NCBI RefSeq assembly: GCF_900156895.1
Contig: NZ_FTPD01000045.1
Span: forward strand, 658,758-722,757
Length of the DNA: 64,000 nucleotides
Origin: Mesorhizobium prunaredense
GTDB lineage: Bacteria > Pseudomonadota > Alphaproteobacteria > Rhizobiales > Rhizobiaceae
Direction of reading: 5' to 3'
Below, piece by piece: positions 7,521 to 14,757 of the stretch (position 1 is its first letter; each line of letters begins with the position of its first letter). Below the pieces are notes generated by a model. It searched no databases and had not been told where the DNA came from. It was given only the letters and a program-made list of their open reading frames with translations. The position numbers and the translations under genes were made by a program.

Positions 7521-8037
7521 TGGCTTCGTGTCACCGTGACATGTCTATGTCACAACCCATGTCACAAGTTCAACACTTAGATTTTCGAGGTTTTTGGGCC
7601 TCGCGTTGGCGTCCACGCCGGTCGCTTGGGCAAGTCCCAGCCCGTGGACCGTGGGCAAACGCCGCGCCGTGCATCGGCATCGCGCTCAACTGACGGTCAT
7701 ATAATGTCTGCCGCTGGAGCACAAAGTTGTGGCGGACATTCAGTCTCCTCGCAAGCTGAACACCAAGATGAACACCGAATGGTGCCGTCGGCGGCCACGG
7801 CGCGGACTTTCTGTCCAAAGTAGGCGACGGCGGCGCGAACGAACTCGTCGGCGGCCGGTCTTCCTGCCCAAGGATGTATTCAAATTCTTTCAAATTGATT
7901 CGGAATATTTTTCTACCCGTAAGTCACGACCGCAAACATTGTTTCGTGTTAGCGATTCAAACACCCTGTGGGTTCGTTATTGCTAAAGTAGTGGCCTTGA
8001 AACTGCTGCTGCGAGGTAATCACCAAAGGAGAGTGTC
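7521..8037. other. Intergenic, tRNA-adjacent, no gene recognised
   Basis: About 0.5 kb without a credible gene. Near the tRNA end there are clustered TGTCAC/GTGACA words (about 7529-7566). Minus-strand frames at 7570-7893 have no recognisable domain and atypical composition. The region could be an old integration scar next to the tRNA, but no integrase remnant or duplicated tRNA 3' end is visible. An AAGGAGAG ribosome site at the right end belongs to the next gene. Confidence 0.4.
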
Positions 8038-8796
8038 ATGGCAAACGTCGTTAACAGCTTCGCCGCAGCTTTGGCCTGTGGCGCACTTGTTTTATCTCTT
8101 TCTCTTCCCTCCAGCGCAGGCGGCATTACCGTCGGCGCCGGCGCATCGGTTGGCGGCCGAGGCGGCGTAAACGCCGGTCTCGGCGCCTCGATTGGCGGCA
8201 GTGGCGGCGTCAATGCGGGAGTCGGCGCTTCGATCGGCGGTAGCAGCGGGCTAAATACGGGAGCCGGCAAATCGATCGGCGGCAAGAAACGCATTATCGC
8301 GGGTGTCGGCGCTTCGATCGGCGGCCGAAGCGGGGTGAATGCCGGCGCCGGCGCCTCGATCGGCGGCAGCAGGGGCGTTAGCGCTGGTGCCGGCGCCAAT
8401 GTCGGCGGCACGCGTGGCGTCACGGCTGGCCTGGGTGCCAATGTCGGCGGCACGCGTGGCGTCACGGCCGGCCTGGGCGCCAATGCCGGCGGCACCGGTG
8501 GTATCACTGCTGGCGCAGGCGCAAATGTAGGCGGCACCGGCATCGTTGCAGCGGGTGTGGGTGCCAATGTTGGTGGGACGAGCGGCGTCGGCGTCGGTGT
8601 AGGCGTCGGCGGCGGGACCCTTGCTGGAACATCCGGGACTACTGGAACCCCCGGCGCTCCCGGAGTGAGCCTGGTCGCGCAGATGTCCAGCAGCCAGTTG
8701 ACACGGATGAAGAAGCGCTGCGTCGACGTGCTCGGGAGCAGCGGCACATACGATCGCGACCTACGTGAGCTTTGCTTGCTGATCGCACGCCGCTGA
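8038..8796 (+). CDS. Secreted glycine-rich protein with eleven 14-residue repeats
   Basis: A signal peptide (residues 1-27, ending SSAGG) is followed at residues 36-189 by eleven consecutive 14-residue units of pattern A-S/N-I/V-G-G-x-x-G-V-x-A-G-x-G. Units 7 and 8 are identical in protein and nearly so in DNA. The unit length and the regular small or hydrophobic positions suggest a beta-roll or beta-helix like the 14-residue head repeats of YadA adhesins, but no outer-membrane anchor follows. The end (about residues 205-252) is a small non-repetitive domain with two cysteines (KKRCVDVL and LRELCLLIA). Function is unknown; a cell-surface or matrix role is a guess. Confidence 0.75.
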   Translation: MANVVNSFAAALACGALVLSLSLPSSAGGITVGAGASVGGRGGVNAGLGASIGGSGGVNAGVGASIGGSSGLNTGAGKSIGGKKRIIAGVGASIGGRSGVNAGAGASIGGSRGVSAGAGANVGGTRGVTAGLGANVGGTRGVTAGLGANAGGTGGITAGAGANVGGTGIVAAGVGANVGGTSGVGVGVGVGGGTLAGTSGTTGTPGAPGVSLVAQMSSSQLTRMKKRCVDVLGSSGTYDRDLRELCLLIARR

Positions 8797-9452
8797 GAAG
8801 ACTGTTGCGCAAACGGGAGTGTCGCATCGGCCGTGCAGGCTTTGACAACACTCTCCTGGCCTCGCGGCCGGCCCGTCACTCGTAAGGTGGCGGGCTTCTC
8901 TGCATCAGGACCGCTGCGCTGAGCGGCTGACGACTTCGGGGTGGCTAAACCAGCGGGAGCCAAGAGGGAGTGGAACCTGAAGCCAGCGCGTCCAGCAATT
9001 CCGCCGCATCCGCGTTGCCCGGCAGGCAGCCATCATTCTGTCAATGTCGCGGTCAAAATAGCGGCCGTTCGCCGGCGCATGATCCCGAAAAACGAAAAAT
9101 CGTATTTTTGGGGATCATGCGCCAAAATCAAGGTGCTCCAGCATCCTGTGCGCGTCCAAGATGACGCGCGGCGCTGTAGACGCGAAGATGGTTGAAAATC
9201 GGCCGCGCCTGTGACAAAAGGCGTGTCGAACGTGACGGGATGCGACGATCCACTTCTGCAGAATGTGATAAGAAGTCGGAAAAACAAAGACTTATTCACA
9301 TTTTGGAGCGTGTTTCTGGACGATTTGAGCCGCGTTGAGTGGACAGATCGCCAAGTCCCGCACCAAAAGCCATTCCCGGCAAGATCATACCGGCAGGCTG
9401 TAAACGGCAAGAGCCGTTTGGCTGCCTCATTGGTGGAAACGAAGGTTCTATG
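8797..9452. other. Intergenic region with a REP-like palindrome upstream of tig
   Basis: No gene is supported here. The notable element is an inverted repeat at about 9074-9123, whose arms GGCGCATGATCCC(G/C)AAAAA would form a long hairpin, followed by GC-rich text (GACGCGCGGCGCTGTAGA). Dispersed palindromes with this GCGCATGATCCC core are, to my recollection, common between genes in Mesorhizobium and relatives. The last 150 bases presumably hold the tig promoter. Translation upstream of ATG 9453 stays open to 9339 but does not resemble trigger factor. Confidence 0.5.
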
Positions 9453-10928
9453 ATGCAGGTCACCGAAACGCTCAACTCCGGTCTCAAGCGCGAGATCAAG
9501 ATCACCGTGCCGGCCGGTGACATGGAAGCCAAGCTGATGGCGCGGCTTTCCGATGCCAGGAGCAAGGTCCGCATCAACGGCTTTCGCCCCGGCAAGGTGC
9601 CGGTGCAGCACCTGCGCAAGGTCTACGGCAAGTCGTTCATGGCCGAAGTGGTCAACGAGATCCTCAACGATTCGACCCGATCGATCATTACCGGCCGCGG
9701 CGAAAAGGCTGCCATGCAGCCCGAAGTGATCATGACCGAGGACGAGAAGGAGGCCGAGAAGATCCTGGCCGGCGGCGCCGACTTCGAGTTCCGCCTGAAC
9801 TACGAGATCATTCCGCCGATCGAGATCAAGGATTTCTCCGACATCAAGGTGACGCGTCAGGTGTTCGACGTGCCGGATTCGGAAATCGACGAGCAGGTCA
9901 AGCGTGTCGCCGAATCGGCGCGCACCTACGAACCGAAGACCGGCAAGGCCGCCGAGGGCGACCGCGTGACGATCGACTATGTCGGCAAGATCGACGGCGA
10001 AGCCTTCAGCGGCGGCGCCGGCACGGACCAGCCGCTGGTGCTCGGCTCCAAGGAATTCATTCCCGGCTTCGAGGATCAGCTCATCGGCAGCAAGGCCGGC
10101 GACGAGAGGCAGGTCACGGTCACGTTCCCGGAAAACTACCAGGCGGCGCATCTGGCCGGCAAGGAAGCCACCTTCGACGTCACCGTCAAGGAAGTGTCCC
10201 AGCCCGGGGCGTTGGAGATCAACGACGAAATGGCCAAGAATCTCGGCCTGGAGTCGCTGGAGCGCCTGCGTGAGGTGGTGCGCGGCCAGATCGAGAACCA
10301 GTTCGGCTCGATGACGCGCCAGAAAATCAAGCGCCAGCTGCTCGACCAGCTCGACGCCGCCTATTCGTTCGAGGCGCCGTCGAAGCTCGTCGAGGCCGAG
10401 TTCAACAACATCTGGAACCAGGTCAACCGCGATCTGGAAGCCGCCGGCCGCACCTTCGCCGACGAGGAGACGACGGAAGAAGAGGCGCGCGCCGAATATA
10501 TGCGGCTTGCCGAGCGCCGTGTGCGTCTCGGCCTGGTTCTCGCCGAAATCGGCGAGAAGGCCGGCGTCACCGTGTCGGACGAGGAACTGCAGCGTGGCCT
10601 GCTCGAGCAGGTGCGCCGCTATCCGGCCAACCAGCAGCAGGAAGCCTTCGAATTCTACCGCAGCAATCCCGAAGCGCTGAACACGTTGCGCGCGCCGCTG
10701 TTCGAGGAGAAGGTGGTCGACCATCTGCTCAGCCAGATTTCGGTCACCGACGTCAAGGTCAGCAAGGAAGAACTGATGGCCGACGACGACGAGGACAGCG
10801 AGACGGCCAAGGCGAAGCCGGCGAAGAAAGCCGCAGCAAAGAAGGCCGACGCCAACAAGGCCGACGATGCGGAAGAGCCCAAGAAGAAGCCCGCGCCGAA
10901 GAAGAAAGCTGCCAAGGACGCCGAATAA
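9453..10928 (+). CDS. tig: Trigger factor (ribosome-associated chaperone/PPIase)
   Basis: Trigger factor binds at the ribosome exit tunnel and shields nascent chains. The 491-residue product has the N-terminal ribosome-binding loop GFRPGKVP at residues 43-50, the FKBP-type prolyl isomerase domain in the middle (DRVTIDYVGKIDGEAFSGG and LVLGSKEFIPGFEDQLIG), and the long helical chaperone domain after it. The C-terminus is an extended Lys/Ala/Asp tail common in rhizobial orthologues. The chosen start MQVTETLNSGLKREI matches the family; ATG 9450 is directly adjacent. The gene is monocistronic with a strong terminator. Confidence 0.97.
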   Translation: MQVTETLNSGLKREIKITVPAGDMEAKLMARLSDARSKVRINGFRPGKVPVQHLRKVYGKSFMAEVVNEILNDSTRSIITGRGEKAAMQPEVIMTEDEKEAEKILAGGADFEFRLNYEIIPPIEIKDFSDIKVTRQVFDVPDSEIDEQVKRVAESARTYEPKTGKAAEGDRVTIDYVGKIDGEAFSGGAGTDQPLVLGSKEFIPGFEDQLIGSKAGDERQVTVTFPENYQAAHLAGKEATFDVTVKEVSQPGALEINDEMAKNLGLESLERLREVVRGQIENQFGSMTRQKIKRQLLDQLDAAYSFEAPSKLVEAEFNNIWNQVNRDLEAAGRTFADEETTEEEARAEYMRLAERRVRLGLVLAEIGEKAGVTVSDEELQRGLLEQVRRYPANQQQEAFEFYRSNPEALNTLRAPLFEEKVVDHLLSQISVTDVKVSKEELMADDDEDSETAKAKPAKKAAAKKADANKADDAEEPKKKPAPKKKAAKDAE

Positions 10929-10950
10929 CACGGCATTCTGCTGGATGTGA

Positions 10951-10977
10951 AAGGCCGCCCTCGAGGCGGCCTTTTTT
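10951..10977 (+). terminator. Intrinsic terminator of tig
   Basis: A perfect GC-rich stem (AAGGCCGCC / GGCGGCCTT around CTCGA) is followed immediately by a run of T residues, 23 bases after the tig stop codon. This is a textbook Rho-independent terminator. Confidence 0.92.
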
Positions 10978-11024
10978 GGGTGTGCCGCCGACGTCGCAAG
11001 GCCGTTGCCGCCACCGCTGCCGCC

Positions 11025-11351
11025 CTATTCGCGCGGCAATTGATTGACGAGGATCCGCATCACGGTGACCCGTTTGGGCAGCTCGACGAGAAACTCTTCG
11101 TCACGCGGCAGGTGATGGATCTTATGCGGGTCACCGCCGGTGAAGCTCGCCATTGCTTCGACATCAGGCCAGAACGAGATCGTCACGAACTCTGTCTCTT
11201 CTTCGCGATCCTCGCGAAACAACTGCACGCCCAGTGCCTTCTCCTGAAGCGGCGGAATGCCTTCGCGGCGTAGATATGGCTCGTAGGCGTCAGCCAGATC
11301 ACGGCGTGTCCTTCCCCGCCAGATCCGGGCGATTGTGGCGTTGTCGATCAT
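11025..11351 (-). CDS. Antibiotic biosynthesis monooxygenase (ABM)-like small protein
   Basis: The 108-residue product resembles the dimeric alpha/beta-barrel ABM fold. It starts MIDNATIARIWRGRT with the helix DLADAYEPYLRREGIPPL, then VQLFRE and ETEFVTISFWPDVEAMASFTG, a pattern typical of this family. Members act as small monooxygenases or as non-enzymatic stress proteins, and the substrate cannot be told. The start at 11351 gives the standard family length; in-frame codons upstream are not family-like. It lies downstream of an alpha/beta hydrolase gene on the same strand, about 70 nt away, so co-expression is possible. Confidence 0.72.
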   Translation of the reverse strand: MIDNATIARIWRGRTRRDLADAYEPYLRREGIPPLQEKALGVQLFREDREEETEFVTISFWPDVEAMASFTGGDPHKIHHLPRDEEFLVELPKRVTVMRILVNQLPRE

Positions 11352-11419
11352 GGAGTGCGCTCCTCTCGATGGGTTGTCATGAGGATGGGGCGGAATCCGC
11401 TGCGGTGTTGTGCGGGCGA

Positions 11420-12301
11420 TTAATGCAGGACCTTGCCCAGAAACCGTCGCACCAGTGGCAGGGCGACCTCGAAGTGTGTCTCCAGCAGCCAGTGCCCGGC
11501 GTCGTCCAGCAAATGCAGCTCGGCCTCGGGGAGATCGCGCAGATAGGCGCGCGCTGCCGGCTCGGGCATGTATTCGTCCTTCGGTCCCCAAAGGATGATT
11601 GCCGGTGGCCGCTGCTCGCGCAGGTATGCCTGGTAACGAGGGAACCAGTCGAGATTAGCCTTGAGCTTCTCCATCAGTCCGACTGAAAGCGCACGGCGCA
11701 CAGGCGTATCCATCAGCGGCCAATGCAACTTCCACAGATCGGGCGGGACACGTCGAGCGACGTCGTCATCGACTTCGCCTACGAACTCGGCGCGAAAGCC
11801 GTCTTCGCTCACCGCCTGTTCGAGCGGTGCACGGTTGGCTGGTGAAGGATCGCGCCAGAAGCGCCGGATCGTTTCGTATTTCGGGCCAAGAGCATCGGCG
11901 TAGATGTCGCCATTCTGGATGATCAGGGCCCTGATCCGCGATGGGTGCGCTATGGCGTGGCGCAGGCCGATCTGCGAGCCGTAGTCGTGCAGCCATAGCG
12001 CGTAGCTGCCGAGCTCCAGCGCGTCGGTGAACCGCTCCAGGAAAATTGCATAGGCATCAAAATCATAACCGAACCGTGCCGGATCGCCACTGTAGCCAAA
12101 GCCGGGGAAATCCGGCGCGACCGTCCGCCACCGATCGGCGAGCGCCGCCATCAGCCGGCGATATTGGAAGGATGAGCAGGGATAGCCATGCGGAAGCAGC
12201 AACACCGGCGCGGTTTCAGGACCCGCTTCTCTGTAAAAGACGGTGTCCCCGTCGATCGTCCGGGTGCCGTGGCGCACCTCCAGGTCGCTCCTGTCGTTCA
12301 T
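11420..12301 (-). CDS. Alpha/beta hydrolase with Asp nucleophile (epoxide hydrolase/dehalogenase-like)
   Basis: The 293-residue protein is a full-length alpha/beta hydrolase with a short cap. The oxyanion segment LLPHGYP is at about residues 36-41, the nucleophile elbow LHDYGS has Asp106 in place of serine, and the family His is in DDAGHWLLETH near the C-terminus. An Asp nucleophile is characteristic of epoxide hydrolases and haloalkane or fluoroacetate dehalogenases. WLHDYG with the following helix resembles plain epoxide-hydrolase-like enzymes. The ATG at 12301 is preceded by AGAGAAG; a GTG at 12307 is the alternative. The substrate is unknown. Confidence 0.85.
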   Translation of the reverse strand: MNDRSDLEVRHGTRTIDGDTVFYREAGPETAPVLLLPHGYPCSSFQYRRLMAALADRWRTVAPDFPGFGYSGDPARFGYDFDAYAIFLERFTDALELGSYALWLHDYGSQIGLRHAIAHPSRIRALIIQNGDIYADALGPKYETIRRFWRDPSPANRAPLEQAVSEDGFRAEFVGEVDDDVARRVPPDLWKLHWPLMDTPVRRALSVGLMEKLKANLDWFPRYQAYLREQRPPAIILWGPKDEYMPEPAARAYLRDLPEAELHLLDDAGHWLLETHFEVALPLVRRFLGKVLH

Positions 12302-12586
12302 CGACACTTCTCTGATTTTTTTGTCTTCCAGATGTTTGACCGTAACTGGTCTAACGCCTTTACCCGGTATGCGTTCCGGTTGCGCTCGACGCCGATCGGC
12401 CTGCCTCGTCGCCTCAGCGGCGATCGTGCGGATCGACTTCTTCTATCTGCTGGCCAGATTCTGTGGTATGTAAATGCCGCAATTCCATGCGGGAGACGCG
12501 GATATTCCGCTCTGTCGTGAAGGGGCGCATGCCGTGTCGGCACGCGCAGATCGTCCAGCAGATTTGGCGATCGGGGAGGATATGCC

Positions 12587-12967
12587 ATGCGTGCAATCGC
12601 GTTTTTCGCAGTCGTGTCCGTTGCGATCTTCGTCACGAGCCAATCCCAGGCACAGGATGCCGCCGCGGGTGAGAAGGTCTTTGCCAAATGCAAGGTTTGT
12701 CACGTCGTTGACAAGGATCAGAACAAGGTCGGGCCGTCGCTGAGCGGCGTCATCGGCCGGACGGCCGGCACGCATCCGGGGTTCAAGTATTCCAAAGCCA
12801 TGACCGAGGCGGGTAAATCCGGCGTCAAATGGGACGACGCCACGCTGACGAATTATCTTCGCGATCCCAAGGCCATGATCAAAGGTGGGAAGATGGCGTT
12901 TCCCGGTCTCAAGAAGGACGAGGATCTTGCCAACGTCATCGCCTATCTGAAGCAATTCTCCAAATGA
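12587..12967 (+). CDS. Soluble class I cytochrome c (c550/c2-like)
   Basis: The 126-residue protein has a signal peptide cut after about residue 22 (SQSQA), one haem-binding motif CKVCH at residues 35-39, and the axial methionine in GKMAFPG (Met103). Length and spacing fit periplasmic class I cytochrome c. It would carry electrons to a terminal oxidase, and oxidase-assembly gene ctaB follows 160 bases downstream. The stop codon overlaps the start of a repetitive mini-ORF (ATGA at 12964-12967), an unusual arrangement described separately. The roughly 285 bases upstream show no gene and presumably contain the promoter. Confidence 0.92.
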   Translation: MRAIAFFAVVSVAIFVTSQSQAQDAAAGEKVFAKCKVCHVVDKDQNKVGPSLSGVIGRTAGTHPGFKYSKAMTEAGKSGVKWDDATLTNYLRDPKAMIKGGKMAFPGLKKDEDLANVIAYLKQFSK

Positions 12968-13125
12968 CCTGGTTCTTCCTCCAGGAAGTAACCAGGTTCT
13001 TCCACCAGGAAGTAACCCGGTTCTTCCACCAGGAAGTAACCCGGTTCTTCCACCAGGAAGTAGCCTGGCTCTTCCGCCGGCCGATGGGCCGGCCAGATTG
13101 CGTGTGCCAATCGGTAGTCGCCTGA
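12964..13125 (+). CDS. Possible repetitive microprotein between cytochrome c and ctaB
   Basis: A 53-codon frame starts on an ATG that overlaps the cytochrome stop (ATGA) and ends one base before the ctaB start. Its first half is four copies of an eight-residue unit, x-R/W-FF-x-QEV(T), for example TRFFHQEV, encoded by a 24-bp tandem repeat. Because 24 is a multiple of three the frame survives changes in copy number. The end (RRPMGRPDCVCQSVVA) contains a CVC pair. It may be expressed by coupling, or the DNA may matter only as repeated hairpins. I recognise no homologue, and coding status is uncertain. Confidence 0.4.
   Translation: MTWFFLQEVTRFFHQEVTRFFHQEVTRFFHQEVAWLFRRPMGRPDCVCQSVVA
12967..13074 (+). 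repeat. 24-bp tandem repeat, about 4.5 copies
   Basis: Units of pattern CCNGGTTCTTCCNCCAGGAA plus GTAA follow each other without gaps. The two central copies are identical and the outer ones differ by a few bases. Each unit contains a short inverted repeat (CCTGG or CCAGG with TTCTTCC/GGAAG), so the RNA could form a string of small hairpins. Such hairpins between a cytochrome and its downstream gene could tune transcript stability. Tandem arrays this regular are usually copy-number variable between strains. Confidence 0.85.
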
Positions 13126-13126
13126 G

Positions 13127-14089
13127 ATGTCGGCTCGGGAAAGCGGCCTCAAGGATACCGGTATCCCAATTTCGGAAGCGACGGTCAGTGATTTCTTCGC
13201 GCTTCTGAAACCACGCGTCATGGCCCTTGCTGTTTTTACCGCTTTCGTCGGCCTGATGGTGGCGCCCGGGGCGATGAATCCGGTCATCGCCGTGATTGCA
13301 ATTGGTGCAATTGCGGTTGGAGCGGGAGCGGCCGGGGCACTCAACATGTGGTACGATGCCGATATTGACGCGTTGATGTCGCGCACGTCAAAGCGGCCGG
13401 TTCCGTCAGGCCGGGTCACGCCAGGCGAAGCGCTCGGCTTCGGCCTGGTGCTTTCCGTACTTGCGATCATGACGCTCGGCGTGCTGGTGGGGTGGCTCGC
13501 CGCATCGCTGCTGGCCTTCACCATCTTCTTTTACGTCGTCATCTACACGATGTGGCTGAAACGCTCGACGCCGCAGAACATCGTCATAGGCGGCGCCGCA
13601 GGGGCCCTTCCTCCTGTCATCGGGTGGGCGGCCGCCACCGGCGCTGTCGGGGTTGAAAGTCTCGTCCTGTTTATGATCATTTTCCTCTGGACGCCGCCGC
13701 ATTTCTGGGCGCTCGCGCTGTTCAAGATCGGCGACTATGCCGCGGCCGGCATTCCCATGATGCCGAACGTGGCCGGCCAGGTTTCGACCAGGAAACAAAT
13801 CTTCGTCTATTCGCTGATCCTGGCACCAATCGGCGTGCTCCCTTGGGCTTTCGGATTCGCGAGCGGATTGTACGGGATTGTTTCGGCCGCATTGGGCGCG
13901 GGTTTCATCTGGCATGCCTGGAAGCTTCTGGTCGACAAAAGGTGGGCTGAAGGATGGGAGATGAAACGCGCAAAGGCGCTGTTTGCCTATTCGATATTCT
14001 ATCTTTTCGCGATCTTTGCCGTGCTGCTTGCCGATACCGTTGCAATGCGTGCCGTCATGTCAGCCGGAAATTTGATGGCCGGAAATTGA
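13127..14089 (+). CDS. ctaB: Protohaem IX farnesyltransferase (haem O synthase)
   Basis: CtaB/CyoE attaches a farnesyl group to haem b to give haem O, the precursor of haem A for cytochrome oxidases. The 320-residue integral membrane protein has the UbiA-family Asp-rich motif NMWYDADID and the second conserved loop YTMWLKRSTPQNIVIGG, with the TPPHFWALALF segment typical of the CyoE branch. The length is normal. It is on the plus strand while the oxidase structural operon lies 4-9 kb away on the minus strand, so it is regulated separately. It starts one base after the preceding mini-ORF. Confidence 0.95.
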   Translation: MSARESGLKDTGIPISEATVSDFFALLKPRVMALAVFTAFVGLMVAPGAMNPVIAVIAIGAIAVGAGAAGALNMWYDADIDALMSRTSKRPVPSGRVTPGEALGFGLVLSVLAIMTLGVLVGWLAASLLAFTIFFYVVIYTMWLKRSTPQNIVIGGAAGALPPVIGWAAATGAVGVESLVLFMIIFLWTPPHFWALALFKIGDYAAAGIPMMPNVAGQVSTRKQIFVYSLILAPIGVLPWAFGFASGLYGIVSAALGAGFIWHAWKLLVDKRWAEGWEMKRAKALFAYSIFYLFAIFAVLLADTVAMRAVMSAGNLMAGN

Positions 14090-14109
14090 CGAAATGACCT
14101 GCTCAGGCC

Positions 14110-14190
14110 TCACGTCGGCAGTGCACAAAATCCCAAAAACAGCAGAATAACGACGCCAAGGCCGAGTATGAGAACGGTCTTTCCATCCAT
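14110..14190 (-). CDS. Putative 26-residue single-pass membrane peptide
   Basis: A short minus-strand frame encodes a peptide with charged start MDGKT and one hydrophobic helix (VLILGLGVVILLFLGF), ending CALPT. A strong ribosome site AAGGGGGTGAAGG lies just before the ATG at 14190. Its size and shape resemble accessory small subunits of membrane complexes, and it ends convergently 21 bases from ctaB. No homologue is recognised, and the call rests on the ribosome site and the membrane helix. Confidence 0.45.
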   Translation of the reverse strand: MDGKTVLILGLGVVILLFLGFCALPT

Positions 14191-14243
14191 GACCTTCACC
14201 CCCTTCAACCCAGTTTGAGACTATCGAACAAAGGCCGTTAGGG

Positions 14244-14500
14244 CTAGTGGATGGAATCTGACACTTGGTGCCAGCGTTTGACGGCAGCAATGATCTTGTC
14301 GGGGTCGGCAGTCCAAGAGAAGGGCTGGGCTGCTGGTTGTGCTCTGCGAGGAAGCGGTTGATCGCGGCCTGGAGGTCGACGACGGAGTGGAAGGACGCCC
14401 CGCTTGAGGCGACGTTTCGACAGTTTTGCAAGAAGCCCTCGACCGCGTTGAGCCACGAGCATGAGGTCGGTGTGAAGTGGAAGGCGAACCGCTGATGACG
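14244..14500 (-). pseudogene. IS630-family transposase, C-terminal remnant with frameshifts
   Basis: The minus strand encodes, in shifting frames, an IS630 transposase C-terminus: FHFTPTSCSWLNAVEGF, then FHSVVDLQAAINRFLAEHN, then WTADPDKIIAAVKRWHQVSD and a stop. At least three single-base indels separate these pieces, and the N-terminal half, including most of the DDE catalytic domain, is absent. It is a dead insertion-sequence fragment between ctaB and the adenylate cyclase gene. Confidence 0.82.
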
Positions 14501-14757
14501 GTTGAGTCAGGCTCGCATGCCCAGTCGCAAAGGGGAACCCCAAGCCGGACTCTTATGTCAGGCGGGAACCACGTGGCAAAAATCTGACGCCCGGTACCCG
14601 GTGCGGAATACCTGTTCTGTGACCCTTTGCGGAAGTTTGCTCGTCCTCGGCCGAACTCACGCCCATGACCCCATTCCAGACCTTCCGGTGCATCCACAGC
14701 AAGGGTCCTTGCGGCAACACAAAGCTTCTGAATTCTGCTATGGTGCCCTTGTCCGGC

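Noticed and set aside
7570..7893. Minus-strand 107-codon frame next to the tRNA
   Set aside because: No ribosome site or recognisable domain, and composition like random translation, so it is left as intergenic.
7438..8037. tRNA-Leu as an island attachment site
   Set aside because: No integrase, no duplicated tRNA 3' end and no island-like genes follow; the next gene is a chromosomal-type secreted protein and then tig.
9033..10931. Very long minus-strand open frame (632 codons) opposite trigger factor
   Set aside because: It is an antisense shadow of a high-G+C gene: the plus strand encodes an unmistakable trigger factor, and the minus translation is Leu/Arg-rich with no domain.
12967..13074. 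Short regular repeats that could be taken for a CRISPR array
   Set aside because: The 24-bp units are directly adjacent with no variable spacers and no cas genes nearby; it is a simple tandem repeat.
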